From HGM04593 sp045589695 (lineage in GTDB: Bacteria; Bacteroidota; Bacteroidia; Bacteroidales; Bacteroidaceae): a stretch of 13,814 bases of DNA. The notes beneath the pieces were generated by a model that did no database searches, was not told where the DNA came from, and was given only the letters and a program-made list of their open reading frames with translations. Shown here one piece after another: positions 1-5,124 of the stretch. The stretch lies in assembly GCA_045589695.1 (NCBI GenBank), contig JAZNPP010000065.1:1-13814 (forward strand). Reading direction: 5' to 3'. The position numbers were made by a program, and so were the translations under genes. Every line of letters begins with the position of its first letter. Within the stretch, counting starts at the first letter, position 1.

Positions 1-46
1 CGAGTTATGTCGCTGTGCGACTCGCGAATTTGCCATAGTAAATCGA

Positions 47-120
47 CAACACCGCCAGCAATTGGTCGTGCGTAGCACAGACGTAGTTTGTGCCGCACGG
101 GTTGCGACCAGGCGGTGTTG
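47..120. repeat. Long imperfect stem-loop, 74 nt
   Basis: The arms 47-56 (CAACACCGCC) and 111-120 (GGCGGTGTTG) are perfectly complementary. Pairing continues inward: 63-67 with 106-110, 68-72 (GTGCG) with 94-98 (CGCAC), and 75-79 (GCACA) with 89-93 (TGTGC), closing on a nine-base loop. The asymmetric bulges are at 57-62 and 99-105. The shape resembles a REP-type element or a structured RNA; no T-run follows, so it does not look like a simple terminator. Confidence 0.55.
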
Positions 121-154
121 CCAACAAAAAGGCTGCCGTGACTAATTTTTAGAT

Positions 155-213
155 AAGATGCTCACGCTTGGCAAAGGAAATGAATTTCCTTTGCGCTCAC
201 TTAATCGCATCTT
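155..213. repeat. Nested hairpin
   Basis: The inner stem is perfect: 171-180 (GCAAAGGAAA) pairs with 185-194 (TTTCCTTTGC) around a TGAA loop. The outer stem 155-161 (AAGATGC) pairs with 207-213 (GCATCTT). The function is not evident. Confidence 0.5.
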
Positions 214-237
214 TTCGTGTGACGGGCGTTTTTTGAT

Positions 238-261
238 TACTTTTTCACGAGAGAAAAAGTA
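238..261. repeat. Short hairpin TACTTTTTC / GAAAAAGTA
   Basis: A nine-base perfect stem (238-246 with 253-261) with loop ACGAGA, preceded by a T-run at 229-234. It resembles in style the hairpin at 13301-13323 (GTACTTTTGT / ACAAAAGTAC), so the two may belong to one class of dispersed intergenic repeats. Confidence 0.5.
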
Positions 262-309
262 TTGAGAGAAAGACCTACGCATTGTAACAATCTGCAGTTT
301 AAGGTTGAG

Positions 310-332
310 GACTGCGGTAGAATATAACGGCG
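310..332 (+). repeat. Dispersed repeat, copy A
   Basis: These 23 bases match the reverse complement of 9154-9176 at 22 of 23 positions, the first 18 consecutively (310-327). An 11-base piece of the same motif (AATATAACGGC, 321-331) recurs in reverse complement at 13698-13708, inside the terminal inverted-repeat element. Three non-coding places sharing one motif indicate a genome-wide intergenic repeat family. Confidence 0.6.
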
Positions 333-445
333 AGCGGAAGCGAGATTTTTGTTTTAAACAAAAAGTTACATAGTCCCCAGAGTTTGCCGGTGAGCCCTTT
401 CTATGAAGAGAACTTCAAACAATCTAATCATCTTTGTTCTCAATA

Positions 446-490
446 TAAATCCTCTTCTTTGTCGCGAATTGCGACAGAGAAGAGGATTTA
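446..490. repeat. Near-perfect 45-bp palindrome
   Basis: Arms 446-465 and 471-490 pair over 20 bases, with one G-T type mismatch (A460-equivalent replaced by G477) and a GAATT loop at 466-470. No run of T follows, so a rho-independent terminator is unlikely. A protein-binding site, a cruciform-forming element or the 3' end of a transcript entering from the left are alternatives. Confidence 0.65.
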
Positions 491-563
491 TCATTACCGG
501 ACGAATATACCGGTTCGCCCCTGCGAGTTCTCTATTCTAATCCCTTTGAAAATTTTTAATCTG

Positions 564-590
564 GTTGCGTCTCTTAGTTAGAGACGCAAC
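564..590. repeat. Hairpin overlapping the left inverted repeat
   Basis: GTTGCGTCTCT (564-574) and AGAGACGCAAC (580-590) form an 11-bp perfect stem with loop TAGTT. The right part of this hairpin is the left arm of the inverted repeat 570-589 / 734-753. It could act as a recombination half-site palindrome or a weak terminator; only GTTTT follows. Confidence 0.6.
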
Positions 591-753
591 GTTTTACCGA
601 TAAAAACCGCATGTTTAAACCTTTTTTGTCTCATTTTAGTTAATTATATACTACATTGTTGAAAAAAATAGACCGAAAATGATTAAATGTATTTGAAAAT
701 CATTAATTTTGCATGATTTACAGGATGTTTTATTTGCGTCTCTAACTAAGAGA
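570..753. promoter_or_regulatory. Candidate invertible promoter segment bounded by 20-bp inverted repeats
   Basis: The right arm 734-753 reads TTGCGTCTCTAACTAAGAGA and is the exact reverse complement of 570-589. The 144 bp between them contain the only good promoter -7 element before the 796 gene (TAATTTTG, 704-711), pointing at that gene. Bacteroidales control many surface genes by site-specific inversion of promoters flanked by short inverted repeats, and this arrangement has the right size and contents. In the orientation given the promoter would be ON; inverted, it would point left, where no gene is seen. No recombinase gene lies in the window, so inversion is inference. Alternatives are two binding sites for one regulator (each arm has a TCTCT-N5-AGAGA core) or a terminator/attenuator pair. 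Confidence 0.5.
704..711 (+). promoter_or_regulatory. Promoter -7 element for the 796 gene
   Basis: TAATTTTG fits the Bacteroidetes TAnnTTTG consensus. No TTTG stands 19-21 bp upstream (GATT is there), so the -33 part is weak. Transcription would start near 718, giving a leader of about 78 nt that carries the right inverted-repeat arm. Confidence 0.5.
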
Positions 754-795
754 TTAAAACGAATTTATTTTTATTTTAAATTTAATTATATTTAT

Positions 796-3700
796 ATGAA
801 AAAAATTACTTTATTAATTGCATCGTTGTTTATGACAATCGGCGCAATGGCACAGGTGAAACTATCTACAACCTTGCCGGAAGAAGGCACTCCTGAGTAT
901 TTGTATTACATGTGTAACGGTGGCGGTAAATATGTTCCGGCAACAACCGCTTATAACAGTTCAACAGATGTGAGTACAGCCGGAGCTTTCGCTTTTTATG
1001 CATCAGGCACAGATAATGCATATTACATTTACAGCGTAGGTGAAGGAAAATGGCTTACATACCCAATTGCAGGCAGTTACAGTAATAAACAGAATTTTGT
1101 AGAATTGTCCGAGACTAAAGGGGATGACGATAAATTCTATTTCAGGTCATACAATCTCGGAGAATATTACGATATTGCGCCATACAATACATCTAACGTC
1201 GCTTCAAAATATTTAAATTGGTATCAAGGTGGCGGCAACACTCTTGGTCTTTATCAAAATAACGCAGACTCGGACAATGGCAGTAAATGGTATCTTATAC
1301 CTAAAGAAATACAAGAATTGTCATTTGAGATTGTAGATAGAGATTTTGTAAAAGCCAAGAATTTTGTATTCTGGTTTCCCAGTGATTGGGAAAAAGCGGC
1401 CGATGTTCCAACCGGCATCAATACCGATATTCAAGCTGGTATAACAAACGACAATGTATATTGCATTACACAAACCGTGACTGTAAAGAATGCAGCGACG
1501 CTGACAGCCCTGTTCAATTACAGAAAAGGCGACAACCGTCTTGACATTGTGGGCGTGGACCTTGTAAAGGAAGACGGCACAGTGGCTGTCGGTGATTACC
1601 ATTTTGGTTATACCGGAAATAATGCACAAAACAATCTTTATGAATTACCGGTAACGGAGGTCGGAACTTATACAATCCGATATTTTGTTTCCAATAAGTC
1701 AGAAGCCCTGACATCAGACGGCCTTATAACTCTTTGCTTGTATAACAAAGTTAATCTTAACGGCGTTTATCGTTTAAAGAATGTAAATCTCGGGAAATAT
1801 CTTGAATTTGTAGAGCCAGATAATAACTCTGGAATGAAAGCAAAAGACAAATGCACCGTTCCCGATCAATGGTTCTCTTTCACTCATGACGCGCGCTTTC
1901 CTTATTATAAGTTCAATGTATCAAAATTAGGTTATGCTATAAAAAGTGATACTTGGTATGCTATTGCGACAAGCAATACTCTTGACGGTTTCGCTTTGAC
2001 TGTAGACGAAGAAAATATCATCACTCTTTGCGGTACAATCGGGTATATTGGCGCTGATGCCGATAATAACGAAGACGGCATTTGTGAAATATATGCCAAT
2101 AAACCGAGCGATAACGAAAGTATTAAATGGCAGTTGGAAGAGGTTGATGAAACGGAACTCTCTAATTTGGTTAGAACTCCTGAGGATTTGGTCTCAGGTG
2201 CCGGATATTATATCAAGAGCGATAGAGCTAAAGCATTCCTATGCTATAACAGCGCAACGCCTGATGTTATTGATAAAGCAGTTGCGTACAATGAGGAAAA
2301 TTGTATTTTCGCGTATTACAAGAGCCCTAATACAAGCAAACATTATTTATACAACACGGGTGCGGGCAAATTTGTCGGCGAGCCTACTAATGGAAAGATA
2401 TCCTTGACTGAAGAAGTCGAATCCGACAAACTTACATTCTATCCAACAACTCTCGAAGGATACTCCATCATGATGTCTACAGATGGCGGCTCATCTTCAC
2501 TCCATTGTAATAATAGTAAAGAAATCATATCCTGGTCAGGCGGTATATCTAATAATTGGGACCATGGCAATGCGTTCTGCATGTTCAAGCAACTGACTAT
2601 TGACGAAGAAACGCTTGCAACCATAGCTGATGCGGTAGGGACGTATGAACTTCCAGGGCTCAAAGCCGAATTGCAAACCCTTATCGACGAAGCTACCCCC
2701 TATACTCTAAAAGAGTATCTGTCGGAAAATGTAAAAACGGACTTGACAACAGCCATAACCGAAGCCCAAGAGTTGATTAGCACTTCCGCTTCTGCTTCAG
2801 ACGTTTATGCAAAGACATTGGAATTTAGAGCGTTGATTAAGAGGGCGCAGTATGTGACAAATGTCAATGATTTGACAAACAATGCGGTATATACCATTGT
2901 ATCTAAATACGGAAATGGAGCATACGTGATGTATGACGAAAATACCACACCCGATTATGCCATATCCTCTTCAAAATTCGCCACTTTAGAAAAAGGCGAG
3001 ACTCTTCCGAGTTGCCAATGGGCGATATACAAATCGGAAAGCGGCAACTACTATATGTACAGCATCGGAGCCGGGAAATTCGTAGGTACAACAGAGGATG
3101 GTGATGCAAGTATCCCGTTATCGGCTAAGCCCACATCGCACAAGCTTATATTCAAAGCATCAACAGACTCCGATTACCATCTTTTGATATCGGTAAATAA
3201 TGGTACCGGCGTGTTGAATCATAATAATGGTGGTAGTTTTACATATGGTCTCCTTAACTGGAAGGGCGGATTTAACAATACCGGTGACGCTGCTAACGTT
3301 CACAGAATAACTCCGGTTGCAGCAATTGACGAAAGCACTCTCGCAAGTATTGAAGAGTTAGTTGAAAAATATGAAGAAGTGGGCATCAAGCAACAAGAAC
3401 TTAAGGAATATCTTGATGAAATTAAAACAAAGTACTACGACGAATGGAACCAAAACTGGCGCATTAACTCGGGACTTAATAACTATTCTCAACAAGAGGG
3501 TGACGAGGATTTTGTAACGGCATATAATGAAGCACGCGAATACGAAACCTCGGAAGACACAGATGCGATACAGGCTCAGATTGACAGAATAAAAGGTTTG
3601 ATAGATGGTCTTACAATCAATCTACCCGAAAACGGCAAGTATTATCGCATTCGCTGTACACGTGAAAACAGATACATGTCGTCAAATACAAACGATGATA

Positions 3701-4590
3701 ATAAGGTGAAGATGAATGGTACGGGCGACGCCTCCGATGCCACAAGCATATTCTACTATGATGGCGCTTTTATGACATTTGCGACAGGCCTTTATATCTC
3801 AGCTGCTTCAGGTGCGAAAAATGTCAAACCGCTCGCTGTCGGATCTCGTCATGAATATACGATAGAAGACGGAAGTATAAACCAAAAACCAGGTTCTTAT
3901 CTGATAAAGGTGAATGGCAGATATCTATACGGTTATGGAGATATAGCCGACAGCGGTGATCGTCAGCCTACAAATGGCAGTGATCATGGTTATAACTGGT
4001 GGTTTGAGGCTGTAACCTCTCTCCCCGTAACAATTACAGATGCCGGGTACGCTACATTCCACGCTCCCGTTGAGGTGACGATTCCTGAGGCGGATGCAGT
4101 TACAGCGCATACTGTGACAATTAACGGCAATTGGGCTACATTGAACGAAATTGAGGGCAAGGTTATCCCTGCCAACACTCCTGTAATTCTTAACGGCACC
4201 GCAGGTACATACAACCTTGCTATCACAACGACAGACGCAGCCGCTATCGATGGCAACGCTCTTTCCGGAACTGTGGCAGCAGAGTACGCTACTACCGAAA
4301 AGGACGTGTTCGTGCTTGCGAAAGTGGAGAGCAACGTAGGCCTTTACAAGGCTAATACAGCAACCTCGTTCACATTGAAGAGCCATGCGGCATACCTTGC
4401 GCTTGACAAGGCAGACCCCGCGAACAACAGCGTAGGTTATCGTTTCGGCTTCGACGGCACAACAGCTGTGGAGAAAGTAGAAATGAGAAACGAGAAAGAA
4501 GCTATCTACGACCTTCAGGGTCGCCGCATCAACGAGATTACCGAGCCGGGCATCTACATTGTTAATGGTGTTAAGAGAGTGGTAAGATAA
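796..4590 (+). CDS. Large secreted multi-lectin-module protein with sorting-tail-like C-terminus
   Basis: This 1264-aa protein is probably exported and displayed on or released from the cell surface; a glycan-binding role is inferred and no catalytic domain is visible. The start at 796 gives a clean signal peptide (MKKITLLIASLFMTIGAMAQ). The in-frame ATG at 709 lies inside the promoter -7 box and would add 29 non-signal residues. Modules seen, with approximate residues: ricin/beta-trefoil-like at 32-170 (ends SKWYLIP); a beta-sandwich-like segment at 176-320; a second trefoil-like module at 322-450 (ends IKWQLEE); a duplicated pair at ~466-600 and ~695-840, each with Y-[LM]-Y-[NS]-x-GAGKFVG; predicted helical linkers at ~601-690 and ~845-940; another lectin-like module at 946-1072; a beta domain at 1075-1220 (GYATFHAPV); and a short tail 1237-1264 (IYDLQGRR...GIYIVNG) like Por/type IX sorting tails. 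GC rises towards the 3' end, suggesting modular shuffling. Exact ligand unknown. Confidence 0.85.
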   Translation: MKKITLLIASLFMTIGAMAQVKLSTTLPEEGTPEYLYYMCNGGGKYVPATTAYNSSTDVSTAGAFAFYASGTDNAYYIYSVGEGKWLTYPIAGSYSNKQNFVELSETKGDDDKFYFRSYNLGEYYDIAPYNTSNVASKYLNWYQGGGNTLGLYQNNADSDNGSKWYLIPKEIQELSFEIVDRDFVKAKNFVFWFPSDWEKAADVPTGINTDIQAGITNDNVYCITQTVTVKNAATLTALFNYRKGDNRLDIVGVDLVKEDGTVAVGDYHFGYTGNNAQNNLYELPVTEVGTYTIRYFVSNKSEALTSDGLITLCLYNKVNLNGVYRLKNVNLGKYLEFVEPDNNSGMKAKDKCTVPDQWFSFTHDARFPYYKFNVSKLGYAIKSDTWYAIATSNTLDGFALTVDEENIITLCGTIGYIGADADNNEDGICEIYANKPSDNESIKWQLEEVDETELSNLVRTPEDLVSGAGYYIKSDRAKAFLCYNSATPDVIDKAVAYNEENCIFAYYKSPNTSKHYLYNTGAGKFVGEPTNGKISLTEEVESDKLTFYPTTLEGYSIMMSTDGGSSSLHCNNSKEIISWSGGISNNWDHGNAFCMFKQLTIDEETLATIADAVGTYELPGLKAELQTLIDEATPYTLKEYLSENVKTDLTTAITEAQELISTSASASDVYAKTLEFRALIKRAQYVTNVNDLTNNAVYTIVSKYGNGAYVMYDENTTPDYAISSSKFATLEKGETLPSCQWAIYKSESGNYYMYSIGAGKFVGTTEDGDASIPLSAKPTSHKLIFKASTDSDYHLLISVNNGTGVLNHNNGGSFTYGLLNWKGGFNNTGDAANVHRITPVAAIDESTLASIEELVEKYEEVGIKQQELKEYLDEIKTKYYDEWNQNWRINSGLNNYSQQEGDEDFVTAYNEAREYETSEDTDAIQAQIDRIKGLIDGLTINLPENGKYYRIRCTRENRYMSSNTNDDNKVKMNGTGDASDATSIFYYDGAFMTFATGLYISAASGAKNVKPLAVGSRHEYTIEDGSINQKPGSYLIKVNGRYLYGYGDIADSGDRQPTNGSDHGYNWWFEAVTSLPVTITDAGYATFHAPVEVTIPEADAVTAHTVTINGNWATLNEIEGKVIPANTPVILNGTAGTYNLAITTTDAAAIDGNALSGTVAAEYATTEKDVFVLAKVESNVGLYKANTATSFTLKSHAAYLALDKADPANNSVGYRFGFDGTTAVEKVEMRNEKEAIYDLQGRRINEITEPGIYIVNGVKRVVR

Positions 4591-4629
4591 GTTGAAAGTT
4601 GAGAGGTGAGAGTTTAAAGGTGAGAGATT
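4586..4629 (+). repeat. Direct repeat left of the small gene
   Basis: This copy begins inside the stop-codon region of the 796 gene. It aligns with 4844-4890, which begins at the stop codon of the small gene, with few mismatches and a short gap. It is internally repetitive, built of GTTGAGAG / GTTTAAAG-like units. Confidence 0.65.
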
Positions 4630-4635
4630 GTGTGG

Positions 4636-4657
4636 GCGGGCTTGTGTGTCTGCCCGC
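4636..4657 (+). terminator. Small GC hairpin between the large gene and the small gene
   Basis: GCGGGC (4636-4641) pairs with GCCCGC (4652-4657) around a ten-base loop, followed by an A-rich stretch rather than Ts. It could slow or partly stop transcription, or help stabilise mRNA ends. It is not a canonical terminator, so read-through into the small gene remains likely. Confidence 0.3.
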
Positions 4658-4686
4658 GCAAAAACAAAAAATAAAGAACAAACGAT

Positions 4687-4845
4687 ATGAAAAAGAATTA
4701 TACAGCTCCTCTTATGACAGAGGTAAACGTTGAGGCTGAGAACATGCTCGCAGCTTCATTGCAGATTAACAAAGATGTAACGGTAGATTCAGGCCAGATG
4801 CTCGACGGCGGTCACCGCGGCGAGTGGGGCAACCTTTGGAAGTGA
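4687..4845 (+). CDS. 52-aa small protein of unknown function
   Basis: The frame begins ATG AAA AAG AAT at 4687 and ends TGA at 4845. It has an N-terminal MKKNYTAPLMTEV segment, a central ENMLAASLQIN, and a glycine/tryptophan-rich tail GGHRGEWGNLWK. There is no signal peptide, membrane segment or cysteine. From memory, similar short Bacteroidales proteins share the pattern MKK-x-Y-x-x-P, a central MLA-x-S, and a tail rich in Gly, Asp and Trp; none has a role I can name. It sits 96 bp after the secreted-protein gene, and the next clear terminator lies at 4991, so co-transcription is plausible. Direct repeats flank it on both sides. It could be a peptide precursor (leader plus short core), a small regulator, or an accessory of the surface protein. 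The coding call rests on the ATG, codon pattern and family resemblance. Confidence 0.7.
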   Translation: MKKNYTAPLMTEVNVEAENMLAASLQINKDVTVDSGQMLDGGHRGEWGNLWK

Positions 4846-4890
4846 TAAGGTTGAGAAAGTTGAGAGTTGAGAGTTTAAAGTTTAGAGATT
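4844..4890 (+). repeat. Direct repeat right of the small gene
   Basis: Partner of 4586-4629. Both copies follow a GATAA that contains or overlaps the preceding stop codon and run to GAGATT. This right copy is three bases longer because of small insertions. Confidence 0.65.
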
Positions 4891-4990
4891 AACGATTAAC
4901 GTGTAACTTTCTGTTTTTACCTTATTAATAGTTTATACAAGCTTAATGGTGATTTTTTCTCATTATTAAATTAAATTTAAAACAATTAGG

Positions 4991-5023
4991 AGTACCGCTG
5001 CCTCACGGCTGCGGTACTTTTTT
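4991..5023 (+). terminator. Rho-independent terminator
   Basis: AGTACCGC (4991-4998) pairs with GCGGTACT (5011-5018). After one mismatch the stem continues for three more pairs to a TCAC loop, and a run of Ts to 5023 follows. It closes the transcription unit of the 796 gene and the small gene. Confidence 0.9.
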
Positions 5024-5053
5024 GTTAATGCCGGAGAAAAAAAATCATATTTG
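5021..5053 (+). promoter_or_regulatory. Possible promoter for the 5125 operon
   Basis: TTTG at 5021-5024 is followed after 21 bp by CATATTTG at 5046-5053, one base off TAnnTTTG. Transcription would start near 5060 with an AT-rich leader of about 65 nt. The -33 box overlaps the T-run of the preceding terminator. The match is imperfect; other AT-rich candidates lie closer to the gene. Confidence 0.35.
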
Positions 5054-5124
5054 AATTATTTAATAAACTTATATAAACAACATATAAATTATATTACTAT
5101 TTTTATCGGGTAAATTTTTAAATT

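Larger units (their letters stand above)
1..563. other. Hairpin-rich intergenic region without a convincing gene
   Basis: No reading frame here looks like a protein. The only sizeable one (384-581, TTG start) runs straight through a near-perfect palindrome and has no recognisable domain. The region instead carries a series of inverted repeats, listed separately at 47-120, 155-213, 238-261 and 446-490, with smaller ones at 1-24 (CGAGT...ACTCG) and 496-514 (ACCGG...CCGGT). Such density suggests a repeat-laden intergenic spacer, possibly with decayed mobile or REP-like elements. A structured RNA cannot be excluded. Confidence 0.6.

Noticed and set aside
384..581. 65-codon plus-strand frame before the large gene
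   Set aside because: It starts at TTG, crosses the near-perfect palindrome at 446-490 and the hairpin at 564-590, and has no domain or credible start signal.
709..795. Upstream ATG extending the large secreted protein by 29 residues
   Set aside because: The ATG overlaps the -7 promoter element, and the extension places a charged, non-signal stretch before an otherwise ideal signal peptide.
3925..4386. Antisense frames opposite the 3' end of the large gene
   Set aside because: Shadow frames over a clear coding region with no family resemblance or start signal.
4586..4890. CRISPR-like array in the GTTGAGAG repeats
   Set aside because: There are only two copies, separated by a coding gene and with internal low-complexity units; no regular spacers or cas genes.
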